From the NCBI RefSeq assembly GCF_000739775.1, contig NZ_BBJH01000008.1, positions 186,001 through 250,000 on the forward strand: a DNA stretch of 64,000 nucleotides, given 5' to 3'. The DNA is from Paraburkholderia heleia NBRC 101817. GTDB taxonomy: Bacteria; Pseudomonadota; Gammaproteobacteria; Burkholderiales; Burkholderiaceae. This document shows, in pieces, positions 42,343-52,216 of this stretch. Both the position numbers and the translations under genes were made by a program. A model generated the notes under the pieces. The model saw only the letters and a list, made by a program, of their open reading frames with translations, did not search any database and was not told the DNA's origin. Each line of letters starts with the position of its first letter. Within the stretch, counting starts at the first letter, position 1.

Positions 42343-43622
42343 ACCGCAGAGGACTCTGGATCGGTGCGGCGGCAATCATCGTCGCGGGCCTCGCGGCCGC
42401 CGCGGCAATCATGTACAGACCGCCCGTCGCGCCCATTACACCGCCGTCGCCGGACAGCTTCGACGCGCCGCTCAAGCGCGAGGGCGCACGCGTGGTCGCG
42501 CTCGGCGACTGTATCGTCTGCCACACGGCGAAAGGCGGCCGTCCCTTCGCGGGCGGCCTGCCGCTCGCCACGCCGTTCGGCACGATCTACGCGACCAACA
42601 TCACGCCGGATCCGCAAACCGGCATCGGCACGTGGTCCGAGGCCGCCTTTGCGCGCGCCGTGCGGCATGGGATCTCGCGGGACGGGCATCTGCTCTATCC
42701 CGCGTTTCCGTACGTGCATTTCACCCGCATGTCCGACCACGACATTGCCGCCGCCTACGCCTACCTGATGAGCCGCGAACCGGTTCAGGCGAGTACGCCG
42801 GCCAACGAGCTGGTCTTCCCGCTGAATTTCAGGCCGCCGGTGGCGTTCTGGAACCTGCTGTTTCTGCGCACAGGTGCGCGCGAAGCGGACGCTTCGCAGG
42901 ACGCGCAGTGGAACCGCGGCAAGCTGCTCGTCGATGGTCTCGGCCACTGTGCCTCGTGCCACTCGCCGCTGAACGCGATCGGCGGCGAGAAGGCCGGCCG
43001 CGCTTTCGACGGCGGCGTGGTGGACGGCTGGGAAGCGCCCCCGCTCAATGCGCTGGACAGCGCGGCGAAGCCGTGGACGAAGACGCAGCTCGTCGCCTAC
43101 CTGCGCACCGGACGCGCCTCGGAGCACGGCGCCGCCGCAGGCCCGATGCTGCCGGTCACGCGCGATCTCGCGACCGTGCCGGTGGAAGACGTCGAGGCGA
43201 TCGCCACCTACGTCCTCTCGCTCCAGAAGGGCGCGCCGGGCGAAGCCACGCCTGCCGTGCGCGTCGCGGCACGCGAAGCCACGCCCGCCGAACAGCGCGG
43301 CGCCGTCATCTTCAACGCCTCGTGCGCGCAGTGCCACGGTCCCGGCTCACCCATGCAGACGATCGGCGAGCGTCCGACGCTCGCGTTCAGCACGGCGGTC
43401 AACTCGGGCACGCCGCGCAACGCCGTGCAGATGATCCTGAACGGCATCGACTGGAACGGCGCAGACGTGATGAACTACATGCCCGCGTTCATGGGCGTCT
43501 ACAACGACCAGCAAATCGCCGACCTCGTCGCCTACCTCCGCGGCGCCTACTCGACACGACCCGCGTGGCCCGACGCCGAACCCCTCGTCGCCCAGCTCAG
43601 AAAGGAGGACAGTGCGCGATGA
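42339..43622 (+). CDS. Tri-haem cytochrome c subunit of a periplasmic dehydrogenase
   Basis: A 427-residue protein with one N-terminal membrane segment (signal anchor or signal peptide, residues 6-26) and three haem sites CIVCH, CASCH and CAQCH. Each domain has the C-terminal-side Met ligand region, for example LLYPAFPYVHFTRM and MNYMPAFMG. It is like the cytochrome subunits of membrane alcohol and molybdenum aldehyde dehydrogenases. GGGAG precedes ATG 42339. Its stop overlaps the next start (ATGA). It should carry electrons from the molybdenum subunits to the respiratory chain. Confidence 0.93.
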   Translation: MNRRGLWIGAAAIIVAGLAAAAAIMYRPPVAPITPPSPDSFDAPLKREGARVVALGDCIVCHTAKGGRPFAGGLPLATPFGTIYATNITPDPQTGIGTWSEAAFARAVRHGISRDGHLLYPAFPYVHFTRMSDHDIAAAYAYLMSREPVQASTPANELVFPLNFRPPVAFWNLLFLRTGAREADASQDAQWNRGKLLVDGLGHCASCHSPLNAIGGEKAGRAFDGGVVDGWEAPPLNALDSAAKPWTKTQLVAYLRTGRASEHGAAAGPMLPVTRDLATVPVEDVEAIATYVLSLQKGAPGEATPAVRVAAREATPAEQRGAVIFNASCAQCHGPGSPMQTIGERPTLAFSTAVNSGTPRNAVQMILNGIDWNGADVMNYMPAFMGVYNDQQIADLVAYLRGAYSTRPAWPDAEPLVAQLRKEDSAR

Positions 43623-44131
43623 TTTCACTGAACGTAAACGGCGCGCAGCACGCGCTCGACATCGATCCATCCACGCCGCTGCTGTACGTGCTGCGCAACG
43701 ATCTCAAGCTGCATGGCGCGAAGTTCGGCTGCGGACTCGGTCAATGCGGCGCGTGCACCGTCATCGTGGACGGCGAAGCGACCTTCTCCTGCCTCGTGCC
43801 AGTCAGCGCGATCGGCACGAAGCCGGTTCGCACGCTTGAAAGCCTCGGCAGCGCGGCGCACCCGGGCGCGTTGCAGCAGTCGTTCATCAAGCATCAGGCG
43901 GCGCAGTGCGGCTACTGCATCGCGGGCATGATCATGCGCGCGCAGGCGCTGCTGGATCGCAACCCGCATCCCACGGAGCAGGAGGTGCGCGTGCACATGG
44001 AGCCGAACCTGTGCCGTTGCGGCACGCACATGCGCATTCTCGCCGCCATCCGCGACGTCGCGGGCCTGAGCGCACCACAGGCGAGCCCCCCGGCCACGCA
44101 TCCCATCACTGCAGCGAAGACGGCATCATGA
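43619..44131 (+). CDS. 2Fe-2S subunit of molybdenum aldehyde-type dehydrogenase
   Basis: A 170-residue protein of the xanthine oxidase family's small subunit. Two clusters are visible: the plant-type site CGLGQCGACTV with a later Cys, and the helical site CGYC and CRCG. There is no signal peptide, so export would need the Tat-bearing partner. AAAGGAGG lies before the ATG. It transfers electrons from the molybdopterin subunit to the cytochrome. Confidence 0.93.
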   Translation: MISLNVNGAQHALDIDPSTPLLYVLRNDLKLHGAKFGCGLGQCGACTVIVDGEATFSCLVPVSAIGTKPVRTLESLGSAAHPGALQQSFIKHQAAQCGYCIAGMIMRAQALLDRNPHPTEQEVRVHMEPNLCRCGTHMRILAAIRDVAGLSAPQASPPATHPITAAKTAS

Positions 44132-46407
44132 GCCACCACGACGACGATTCCATCGACGCACCCATTGACGAACGCCGCCGGCACTTCATGATTTCTGGCG
44201 CGCTCTTCGTCGCGTTCAGCATGGTCAAGGGCGCGGACATACTCGCCCAGGAGGTCATCGCCGACGAAGGCGCGGCCGTGCACGTCGCGAAGGAGACCCA
44301 GGCGCTTGCCGGCAGCCTGAAAACCAATCCGCTGCTCGATGCGTGGATCAAGATCACGCCCGCAGGCAAGGTCACAGTCTTTACGGGCAAGGTCGAACTC
44401 GGCACGGGCGTGCGCACGGCGCTGCTTCAGGTCGCCGCCGAAGAGCTGGACATGGCGCCCTCGCTCATCAGGTTCCTCACCGCCGACACGGGCGCCTCGC
44501 CCGACGAGGGCCTCACGGCAGGCAGCCACACCATGGCGGACAGCGGCAGTGCGCTGCTCAATGCCGCGGCGCAAGTGCGCGGGCTGCTCGTCGGCGCCGC
44601 CGCGAAGCACTTCGGCGTCGATCCCGGCACGCTCAGCGCGAGCGATGCCATCATTCGCACACAGGACGGCCGCACGATGCACTACGGCGAAGCCGTCGGC
44701 CTCGTGGACCTGCATCGCAACGCAACGCCCAATTCGCCGCTCAAGGACCCGAAGACGTTCCGCGTGATCGGCACACCGTTGCCGCGGCTCGATATACCGT
44801 CGAAGGTCACGGGCGGCGCGAGCTATGTCCAGGACATGCAGCTGCCGGGCATGCTGCACGCACGCGTCGTCATGCCGCCCGTGTACGACGCGAAACTCCT
44901 CGCATTCGACGAAGCCGCCATCATGAGGATGCCCGGCGTCGTGAGGATCGTGCGCGACGGCAGCATGCTGGCCGTGGTGGCGCAAGGCGAATGGCAAGCG
45001 GTAACGGCGCAACGCGCCCTTGCGGCCAGCTGCCAATGGTCGCCGGGGCGTGCCCTGCCCGATCCGGCAACCGTGCATCGCGACCTCAAGCCGCTCTGCA
45101 CGCAGCAGATCAAGATCGCGGACCATCATGTTCCCTCCGCGCCCGCCGTGAAAACGCTGGAAGCGCGCTTCATCAAGCGGTATTTGCTGCACGGCTCGAT
45201 CGGGCCTTCGTGCGCCGTCGCGCATCTCGAGGGGGGCCAGCTCACCGTCTGGACCCATTCACAAGGCGTCTATCCGCTGCGCGACGCGCTGGCCGAAATG
45301 CTCTCCATGCCAAAGGAAAGCGTGCGCTGCGTCCACACCGAAGGCTCCGGCTGCTATGGCCACAACGGCGCCGACGATGCCGCCGCGCATGCCGCGCTGA
45401 TCGCCGTGGCCATGCCGGGGCATCCGGTGCGCGTGCAGTGGATGCGCGAACAGGAACACACGTGGGACCACTTCACGCCGGCCATGGTGACGGAGGTAAA
45501 GGCGTCGATCGATGCGGGCGGGCGCATCGTGGACTGGCAATACGCGCTCTGGAGCAGCTCGCACAACGAGCGCATCGTCAACGCCGGGCGGCTGCTGCCC
45601 GCGCGCATGCTGGAAAAGCCCTTTGTTTCCGCGCCTTCGACGCCGATGCTGCAACCGGAAGGCGGCGGCGACCGCAACGGCATCCCGCTCTACACGCTGC
45701 CCAACATCGAGGTGGTGAACAACTTCTCGCCGACCATGCCGCTGCAGACTTCGGCGATGCGCTCGCTCGGCGCGCATACCAACGTGTTCTCCATCGAGAG
45801 CACCATGGACGATCTCGCGCACATGGCCGGCATCGATCCCGTCGAATTCCGCTTGCGCCACATGGACGACCCACGCGCGCGCGACGTGATCCAGCTTGCG
45901 GCGAAGCAGTTCGGCTGGCCGCGGCCGCCGCGCGCGCGCAATCGCGGTGTGGGTTTCGCGTTCGCGAAATACAAGAATCTGATGGCGTATGTCGCAATCG
46001 CCGTGGAAATCTCCGTCGAGCCCGAGACGGGTCTCGTGAGGCTGGAAGCGGCGCAGGCCGCCGTGGATTGCGGCCAGGTCGTGAATCCTGACGGTGCGCG
46101 CAACCAGATCGAAGGTGGCATCGTGCAATCGGCCAGCTGGACCCTGCACGAGAAACTGCGCTACGACACGAGCCGCATTCGCAGCTTCGACTGGGGAACG
46201 TACCCGATCCTGCGCTTCGACTCGGCGCCAAAGCGCATCGACGTGCACCTGATCGACCGTCCCGGCGCACCGTTCCTCGGTACGGCAGAGGCCTCGATGG
46301 GGCCTGCGGCGGGCGCACTCGCCAATGCGCTCTTCGACGCGACCGGCAAGCGGGTGCGCGAAATGCCGTTGGCGGGCGACACGCTGAGAAAACTCATCGA
46401 ACTATAG
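44128..46407 (+). CDS. Molybdopterin-binding catalytic subunit (isoquinoline 1-oxidoreductase/aldehyde dehydrogenase type)
   Basis: A 759-residue catalytic subunit. A Tat-like N-terminus (RRRHF at 16-20, then a hydrophobic stretch) suggests export together with the 2Fe-2S subunit. Cofactor-binding stretches include GKVELGTGVRTALLQVAAEE and the SAMRSLGAH loop; the ending GTAEASMGPAAG holds the proposed catalytic Glu (about residue 721). No FAD subunit gene is present, as in the cytochrome-linked branch. It starts at an ATGA overlap. Likely substrates are aldehydes or N-heteroaromatics. Confidence 0.92.
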   Translation: MSHHDDDSIDAPIDERRRHFMISGALFVAFSMVKGADILAQEVIADEGAAVHVAKETQALAGSLKTNPLLDAWIKITPAGKVTVFTGKVELGTGVRTALLQVAAEELDMAPSLIRFLTADTGASPDEGLTAGSHTMADSGSALLNAAAQVRGLLVGAAAKHFGVDPGTLSASDAIIRTQDGRTMHYGEAVGLVDLHRNATPNSPLKDPKTFRVIGTPLPRLDIPSKVTGGASYVQDMQLPGMLHARVVMPPVYDAKLLAFDEAAIMRMPGVVRIVRDGSMLAVVAQGEWQAVTAQRALAASCQWSPGRALPDPATVHRDLKPLCTQQIKIADHHVPSAPAVKTLEARFIKRYLLHGSIGPSCAVAHLEGGQLTVWTHSQGVYPLRDALAEMLSMPKESVRCVHTEGSGCYGHNGADDAAAHAALIAVAMPGHPVRVQWMREQEHTWDHFTPAMVTEVKASIDAGGRIVDWQYALWSSSHNERIVNAGRLLPARMLEKPFVSAPSTPMLQPEGGGDRNGIPLYTLPNIEVVNNFSPTMPLQTSAMRSLGAHTNVFSIESTMDDLAHMAGIDPVEFRLRHMDDPRARDVIQLAAKQFGWPRPPRARNRGVGFAFAKYKNLMAYVAIAVEISVEPETGLVRLEAAQAAVDCGQVVNPDGARNQIEGGIVQSASWTLHEKLRYDTSRIRSFDWGTYPILRFDSAPKRIDVHLIDRPGAPFLGTAEASMGPAAGALANALFDATGKRVREMPLAGDTLRKLIEL

Positions 46408-46485
46408 GAGCCGCATGGCGGCCCACTTGCCGCCGGCCACGCCAACGCAACGCCGCAAGCCGGCGTAACGCCGGCTGATGGCCGC

Positions 46486-46881
46486 CTAGTTGCCGGGCGT
46501 GCGCACTGTCAGCCGGTTGACGACCTGACTCACGCCTTCCACGTCTTGCGCATGCTGCTGCGCGGCCGCGATCTGGGTGGCCTCGGGAACCGTTCCGGTG
46601 AGCGTGACCACGCCCGATTTTGCGAGCACGACGACGTTTGCCATCCGCACATCGCCCTCCTTCGTCACCGCCTTGCGCACGGTTGCCGCCAGTTTGCGGT
46701 CGGCGGCTTTCGCGGCGTGGCGAGCCGCTTTGCGCGCCGCTTTCTCCTGTGCCGCGACCGGCGCGGCGTTCGGCGCGTGCGTCACGACAGGCGGCGAATA
46801 AGACGTTGCCGCATCGGCGGCCAAGGCGTGAACGCTCGTCAATGCGAGTGCGGCCAGCAGTGGAATGAAATGGTGCTTCAT
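46486..46881 (-). CDS. Secreted BON-domain protein
   Basis: A 131-residue protein with a signal peptide ending near HALAADA. A Lys/Ala/Arg-rich linker (about residues 45-70) leads to a BON domain (TVRKAVTKEGDVRMANVVV, SGVVTLTGTVPEATQI, VVNRLTV). Its ATG overlaps the HD gene's stop (ATGA). It is related to the BON protein at 27169-27552 but has a longer basic linker. Confidence 0.85.
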   Translation of the reverse strand: MKHHFIPLLAALALTSVHALAADAATSYSPPVVTHAPNAAPVAAQEKAARKAARHAAKAADRKLAATVRKAVTKEGDVRMANVVVLAKSGVVTLTGTVPEATQIAAAQQHAQDVEGVSQVVNRLTVRTPGN

Positions 46882-47576
46882 GGTTTTTGTCTTCTTGAGT
46901 GGGAAAGAAAGTCCCTGTCCGGCCGAGTCCAGCGCGAGCCCAGAATGAGCCCGCAAAAATTCAGCCGGCAGTAGTCGGGATCGATGCGGGCAAGAATGTC
47001 CGCGCTCCACGTGCCGCTCGTCGTGTGCGGGCGATGGGCGACGCCTCTGCCGATCGCCCGGATCACGTCTTCGGAGAACGTGGCTTCGCGCGGATAGGCC
47101 GCGAGAATGGCCCCGCGCTCGGCGCACGTATACGCGTCGTAGTGCTCGCCGACAAGATCGGTCCACGCCGCTTGCGCCAGCAGGCGCGCAAGCGGCGAGA
47201 CATGCTCCGGAATGCCCGGCGTGGTGTGCAACGCGATCGCCCGCCACACGTCTTCGGCCACGTGGGGGGAGACACCCGCAAGCAGCGCGCGCGCCGCATC
47301 GGCGCTGTCCACCTCGTAGCGCAGGTTCGAGTGCGCATAGGCTGGGCTCAGGCCCATGTTTGCGTACATCGCGCTCACGTAGAGTGTTTCCGTGTCACAT
47401 GCTTGTCTCCCGCGACGGGCGTCGAGCGCAGCGAACACGAATACACGACGCGCGTGTCCGACCAGAACGGGATCGAGCGCCGCGCACGCGTTCTCGACGG
47501 CGAGAGCCGCGAGCGCGGTGCGCGGAATAATCACGCCCGCCACTTCGTCCGGTGTTGCCGCAAGTTCAGGCTTCAT
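46878..47576 (-). CDS. HD-domain phosphohydrolase-like protein
   Basis: A 232-residue soluble protein. LDPVLVGHARRVFVFAALDA, SAMYANMGLS, and IALHTTPGIPEHVSPLARLL resemble the metal-binding layout of HD hydrolases, close to cyanamide-hydratase-like members. The classical HD pair is partly degenerate (MYANMG where H[D/N]xG is usual). Start 47576 is the first ATG that fits; no strong ribosome site. It is coupled to the BON gene. Confidence 0.75.
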   Translation of the reverse strand: MKPELAATPDEVAGVIIPRTALAALAVENACAALDPVLVGHARRVFVFAALDARRGRQACDTETLYVSAMYANMGLSPAYAHSNLRYEVDSADAARALLAGVSPHVAEDVWRAIALHTTPGIPEHVSPLARLLAQAAWTDLVGEHYDAYTCAERGAILAAYPREATFSEDVIRAIGRGVAHRPHTTSGTWSADILARIDPDYCRLNFCGLILGSRWTRPDRDFLSHSRRQKP

Positions 47577-47632
47577 GACGCGCTCCGTGCTCACGCCTGT
47601 CACGCCGCGCGAGCGAAAGCCGGCAACCGGCC

Positions 47633-48616
47633 TTAGCCCTTCAGGAACGCCAGCAGATCCGCGTTCACCTCGGCAACATGCGTGCTGCACATACCGTGCG
47701 GTGCGCCGGGATAGACCTTGAGCGTCGCGTGCTTGACGAGCTTCGCCGACAGGCGCGCCGAATCGTCGATCGGCACGATCTGATCGTCGTCGCCGTGCAG
47801 AATGAGTGTCGGCATGTCCATCTTCTTCAGGTCCTCCGTGTAGTCGACCTCGGAGAACTGCTTGATGCACTCGTACTGGCCTTTGATCGAGCCCTGCATG
47901 CCCTGCCGCCAGAAGTCCTGCACGAGACCCTGCGAGACCTTCGCGTTCGGACGGTTAAAGCCATAGAACGGCGTAGCGAGGTCGAGGTAGAACTGCGAGC
48001 GGTTGGCTGCCACGCCGTCGCGAATGCCGTCGAACACGGACATCGGCAGGCCGCCGGGATTGGCCGCCGACTTGACCATCTGCGGCGGCACAGCGCCGAT
48101 CAGCACCGCCTTTGCTACCCGCTTCGAGCCGTGCCTGCCGATGTAATGCGCCACCTCGCCGCCGCCCGTCGAGTGGCCGACGAGCATCGCGTTGCGCACA
48201 TCGAGCGCATCGAGCACAGCTGCCAGATCGTCTGCGTAGGTGTCCATATCGTTTCCGGCGGACGGCTGGCCCGAGCGCCCGTGTCCCCGACGGTCGTGCG
48301 CGATCACGCGATAGCCCTGATTCACCAGAAAGAGCATTTGCGGATCCCACGCGTCCGCCGATAGCGGCCAGCCGTGCGAGAAGACCACCGGAGTGCCCGT
48401 GCCCCAGTCCTTGAAGTAGATCTCGGTGCCATCCCTGGTCTTCACATAGCTGCCGTTGCGCTGATGCTCGCTGGCGCTGTGCGCGGCCGTGCCGCCGGCA
48501 GCCGACGCCACGGCGGGCAGACCCGACATTGCGATCGCACCGGCCACCCCTGCGCTGGCCGAAAGCATTCTGCGTCGCGTCGGCGACGGCGCGTTCGCGT
48601 TTTCTTGCAAGTTCAT
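47633..48616 (-). CDS. Tat-exported alpha/beta hydrolase (chloroperoxidase-like)
   Basis: A 327-residue hydrolase. A Tat-type signal (TRRRMLS at residues 13-19, then a hydrophobic stretch to ASAA) leads to an alpha/beta-hydrolase fold with oxyanion motif SHGWPLS, nucleophile Ser149 in GHSTGGG, acid Asp in HGDDDQIVP and His in GAPHGM. The sequence is close to non-haem chloroperoxidases and related esterases. GGAGA precedes ATG 48616. It is divergent from the AraC gene at 48942. Confidence 0.93.
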   Translation of the reverse strand: MNLQENANAPSPTRRRMLSASAGVAGAIAMSGLPAVASAAGGTAAHSASEHQRNGSYVKTRDGTEIYFKDWGTGTPVVFSHGWPLSADAWDPQMLFLVNQGYRVIAHDRRGHGRSGQPSAGNDMDTYADDLAAVLDALDVRNAMLVGHSTGGGEVAHYIGRHGSKRVAKAVLIGAVPPQMVKSAANPGGLPMSVFDGIRDGVAANRSQFYLDLATPFYGFNRPNAKVSQGLVQDFWRQGMQGSIKGQYECIKQFSEVDYTEDLKKMDMPTLILHGDDDQIVPIDDSARLSAKLVKHATLKVYPGAPHGMCSTHVAEVNADLLAFLKG

Positions 48617-48941
48617 CGTTGTTCTCCGTCGTTGCCTACCCATACGCGGGGTGGCGCGTGATGGGTCTGCGTGTGCTGTTGTCCACGATGCAAACAGGCC
48701 ATGCCCCGCATCGGGAACAAAGTTTAGAGACGCAGCAATAAAAGGTCCTTTTCCGGCACTTAAATATGCTTAATGGCACATTCAGATACCGGAAAGGTGC
48801 GGTTCGACGCTAAACAACAAGACGATTCGATGTCCCGAGGCAGCGCCCCCGGTTACCGTCCAAACGGCCAGCGCGCGTTTCCTTTCTGCGCCATAATTAC
48901 GAATTATTACAGGGCATTACCAATGCGTACGGATCCCACCG
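48617..48941. other. Divergent control region, hydrolase/AraC
   Basis: This 325-base region holds no gene. AAAAGGTCCTTTT (48740-48752) is a 13-bp palindrome, and TAAATATGCTTAAT nearby is AT-rich, so this part probably contains the promoters and an AraC-controlled site. Confidence 0.45.
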
Positions 48942-49847
48942 ATGATTTCACCCCCGTCCATGCCGAATACATCAACCGGCTCGAAAGACTCACTCGGGTG
49001 CGTTTCCACCAATCTGCGCCGGAACGTGCAAGTCGAGACCGGCGACATCACGTTCTTTCGCAAGTGCATGGACAAGCCGGAGCTGGAACGCATCGCGATG
49101 CCCGGATGCGAGCGCGGCTTTCTCGTGGGCGTCTCGCTGCGAAACGGTCACCGACGCAAGATCTTCCGCGGTGCGCAAACAATCGATCGCCGCTTTGGTG
49201 ACAACTCGATCTATATCCGCGACTTCTCCGAGCATTACCGGGCGGATCTATATGGCAATTTCGACTTTCTGCTGGTCGAGTTGTCTCACGCTTTCCTGAA
49301 TCACCTGACCGACGAGCACAACGTGCCTGCTGTGCAGGGGCTGACCTGCGCGCACGAACAGGAAGATGCCGTGCTCGGCCATCTCGCGCGTGCGCTTGCC
49401 GCCAGCCTCGAGACATCCGGCCCGGTCAACACGCTGCTCATCGAGCAGATCGGCGTGGCGATCGGCACGCATCTCGCGCGGCAATACGGCAACCTGCGCG
49501 CCGCCGAAGAACGCGTCAAGGGGGCGCTGTCGCGCGCCTGTGCGGCCCGTGCGAAAGAGATGCTGCTCGACTGTTCCCGCAACGGCCTCTCGATTGCCGA
49601 TGTCGCGCGCGAATGCAACCTGTCACGCGGCTATTTCATCCGCGCATTCGCGAAGGAAACCGGGCAAACGCCGTATCAATGGGTCCTGGAAAAGCGCACG
49701 GAGCAAGCGCGCGCGCTCATGGACGCCACGGACATGACGCTTTCGGAGATCGCGGCATCCTGCGGCTTTGCGGATCAGAGCCACTTGAGCCGCGTCTTCC
49801 TCAGGGTCGTCGGCGTCCCCCCGGGCGCATGGCGCCGCCGGGCGTGA
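48942..49847 (+). CDS. AraC family regulator
   Basis: A 301-residue regulator with an AraC_binding_2-type N-terminal half and the two HTH motifs of AraC proteins at the C-terminus (about 205-300; LSIADVARECNLSRGYFIRAF and LSEIAASCGFADQSHLSRVF). It is divergent from the hydrolase gene and upstream of the ene-reductase gene, and may control either. The start is uncertain; another frame upstream (48922) does not continue into it. Confidence 0.9.
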   Translation: MISPPSMPNTSTGSKDSLGCVSTNLRRNVQVETGDITFFRKCMDKPELERIAMPGCERGFLVGVSLRNGHRRKIFRGAQTIDRRFGDNSIYIRDFSEHYRADLYGNFDFLLVELSHAFLNHLTDEHNVPAVQGLTCAHEQEDAVLGHLARALAASLETSGPVNTLLIEQIGVAIGTHLARQYGNLRAAEERVKGALSRACAARAKEMLLDCSRNGLSIADVARECNLSRGYFIRAFAKETGQTPYQWVLEKRTEQARALMDATDMTLSEIAASCGFADQSHLSRVFLRVVGVPPGAWRRRA

Positions 49848-50039
49848 TGCCGCTTCAGGCGCGCATCATGGCGCCGGACGCAGCCGCGTCTCGCCGCCCA
49901 CCGTCATAGCGGCGCGCCGCCGGTCCGATAGCTTGCGTCCGGCGCAAAACTGCTTAGCACATGAGACGGATTCTCCGTGGTCCCCATCGTCGATAACGTT
50001 GCAGACATCCCACTCCCTTTCTCATGCACGGAGATTCCC

Positions 50040-51164
50040 ATGTCTGACGTTCTCTTTCAACCGATTCGCCTCGGCCGCCATACACTCGCCCATCGCATCG
50101 CCATGGCGCCGCTCACGCGTTCGCGCGCGGGCCAGCCGGGCAATGTGCCGACGCCCATGAACGTCGAGTATTACCGGCAACGCTCAGGCGCGGCGCTGAT
50201 CGTCACCGAGGCCACGCAAATATCGCAACAGGGGCAGGGCTATGCCTGGACGCCCGGTATCCATAGCCCCGCGCAAATCGAGGGATGGCGCGCCGTGAGC
50301 GAGGCCGTCCATGCCGAAGGCGGCAAGATCTTCCTGCAGCTCTGGCACGTGGGGCGCGTCTCGCACCCGGTCTTCCAGCCCGGCGCAGGCCTGCCTGTCG
50401 CCCCAACGGCGATGCCCGTGCCGGGCAAGACGTTCATCGTCGACAGCACGGGCAACGGCGCCTGGGCCGATGTGCCGGTGCCCCAGGCATTGACGCTCGA
50501 GGGTATCGCACAGATCGTGCAGGACTTCCGCGTCGCTGCGCGCCATGCCATGCAAGCCGGTATGGACGGGGTCGAGATTCATGCCGGCAACGGCTACCTT
50601 ATTGATCAGTTCATCAATAGCAACAGCAATCGCCGCACCGATGCCTATGGCGGCAGCATCGAGAACCGCACACGCCTGCTCCTCGAAGTCGTGGATGCGG
50701 TCGGCGCCGAAGTGGGAGCAGTGAACGTCGGCGTGCGGCTCACGCCGATGGGCCGCTTCATGGGCATGGGCGACGACACGCCCGAGGCCACCTTCGGGCA
50801 TATCGCCGAGCACCTCGACGGGCGGAATCTGGCGTATCTGCACCTCGTCGAGCCCGCTATCGTCGGCACGGTGAAAGACGAAAAGTATGATCCCCGCTGG
50901 GACGCCATCATCAAGCTCATGCGGCGGCGATTCAACGGCGTATTGATGCTGGCAGGCGGCTACACGCTGGAAACCGCGATACAGGCGATCGAAAGCGGCC
51001 GCGCGGATCTCATCGCGTTCGGCCGTCCGTTCATTGCCAACCCGGACCTGCCCGCTCGTCTGCGCGCGGCACTCCCCCTCAACGAGGCCGACCCGGGCAC
51101 GTTCTTCGGCGGCGACGCGCGGGGCTATATTGATTATCCGGCCTTCGCGTCCGCATCGGACTGA
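50040..51164 (+). CDS. Old yellow enzyme family alkene reductase
   Basis: A 374-residue FMN enzyme that reduces activated C=C bonds with NAD(P)H. The TIM barrel is complete: MAPLTRSRAG near the start, QLWHVGRVSHPVFQPG, the substrate pair HAGNGYLIDQF, RTDAYGGSIENRTRLLLEVV and FMN-site AGGYTLETAIQAIESGRADLIAFGRPFIANPDL. It matches the NemA-type branch. GGAG precedes the ATG at 50040. It lies 192 nt after the AraC gene. Targets may be nitroesters, maleimides or enones. Confidence 0.95.
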   Translation: MSDVLFQPIRLGRHTLAHRIAMAPLTRSRAGQPGNVPTPMNVEYYRQRSGAALIVTEATQISQQGQGYAWTPGIHSPAQIEGWRAVSEAVHAEGGKIFLQLWHVGRVSHPVFQPGAGLPVAPTAMPVPGKTFIVDSTGNGAWADVPVPQALTLEGIAQIVQDFRVAARHAMQAGMDGVEIHAGNGYLIDQFINSNSNRRTDAYGGSIENRTRLLLEVVDAVGAEVGAVNVGVRLTPMGRFMGMGDDTPEATFGHIAEHLDGRNLAYLHLVEPAIVGTVKDEKYDPRWDAIIKLMRRRFNGVLMLAGGYTLETAIQAIESGRADLIAFGRPFIANPDLPARLRAALPLNEADPGTFFGGDARGYIDYPAFASASD

Positions 51165-51423
51165 GCGCATGCAGGCGGTGGCGCCAGGCGGCCGCCTGCA
51201 TGCGCAAACCGGATTCCGCCGACCTTCCTGACCTGCATGCCATACCTTCGGGATTTCAGGAGTTTTCATCCCCCGGCTCAGGACCTTTTAGCTGCCACGA
51301 CTCACAATGGAGTCTCCCGCGCAGCCTGGATGCGATGTCCTTCCGCGCGACGCCCTGCAACGGTGACGTGTCCACGCGAGCGGGCCAGGGCCCGATCGCA
51401 TGCATACGAAATGGAGCTGCCCA

Positions 51424-51885
51424 ATGGAACCCTATGCAAACGACGAACCATGGAAACAGACCATCCTCTCGCTCGAACGCGCTTCGCGCTCGAGCGCGGA
51501 CGTCGAGGCGGCGGAACAGGAAGGCGTGAAGCGCAAGGCAAATCGCGCATGTTCGCCGCAGAGGACGTCGCGATCGGCATCCCATACGCCATTTTCAGGC
51601 CGCATCCGCGTACTCGAGCGTCTTTCCAGCACGGTCGTCTCGCTCTGCTGGCATGACGCCACCTGCGGCCATTACGCAGATCAGATCTGGAAGCGCACCC
51701 ACTCGCGCCGCAAAACGGTCTGCACCGTGACGGGCAGGACCGTGAACCGTGGCGATGCCGTCTACCGCCCTTATCGGCGGGGCACGTGGCCAGCCAATGC
51801 AGACCACTCGATTCTCGCTTGCGTACTGGAGGCTTCCGAAGCACTCGATCTTCACATGGCCGCGGGCCGCCGGCAAGGGCACTAA
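51424..51885 (+). CDS. DUF3331 family protein
   Basis: A 153-residue soluble protein. GRIRVLERLSSTVVSLCWHD, CGHYADQIWKRT and TGRTVNRGDAVYRPYRR resemble DUF3331, a family seen mainly in Burkholderia relatives. GGAG lies 7 nt before the ATG. Paired Cys residues (CTVTGRTVNRGD region and earlier) may bind metal. Function unknown; it often lies near LysR genes, and a LysR fragment follows here. Confidence 0.65.
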   Translation: MEPYANDEPWKQTILSLERASRSSADVEAAEQEGVKRKANRACSPQRTSRSASHTPFSGRIRVLERLSSTVVSLCWHDATCGHYADQIWKRTHSRRKTVCTVTGRTVNRGDAVYRPYRRGTWPANADHSILACVLEASEALDLHMAAGRRQGH

Positions 51886-51939
51886 ACGCCATTTCCCGCG
51901 CAGGGCTGGACGCCGCTCACGGCTTCACTCCCCAGCGCA

Positions 51940-52216
51940 TCAAACCTCGCGCTTTTCCTATGGCGCCGACCGGCAGGTCTGGGCCTTCTGCAAGGATGGC
52001 TTGCAATCCGAAGTTGTGGTCACCGGAAGACTCAAGTCCAACAACTCGGACATCCTTCGCGAAGCGGCGCCGAGCGGAGCCGGTGTCGCGTTGCTGCCGG
52101 GCTGGCTCGTGGCCACGGACGTGCAAAGCGAACGCCTGACCCGCCTGTTCGAAGGCTACGAGGTCAATCCGAACAACGCCCAATGCGTAACCAGCAATTT
52201 GGCTCGCGTAACCTGA
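51940..52216 (+). pseudogene. Fragment of a LysR effector domain
   Basis: RFSYGADRQVWAFCKDG then GRLKSNNSDILREAAPSGAG and ALLPGWLVATDVQSERLTRL match the second half of a LysR effector domain. The HTH and first subdomain are absent, and the usual last strand and helix are also lost, so it is truncated at both ends. Confidence 0.65.

Noticed and set aside
48922..49020. Possible frameshift at the start of the AraC gene at 48942
   Set aside because: A second frame has an ATG at 48922, but the called frame gives a complete AraC protein, so no frameshift is needed.
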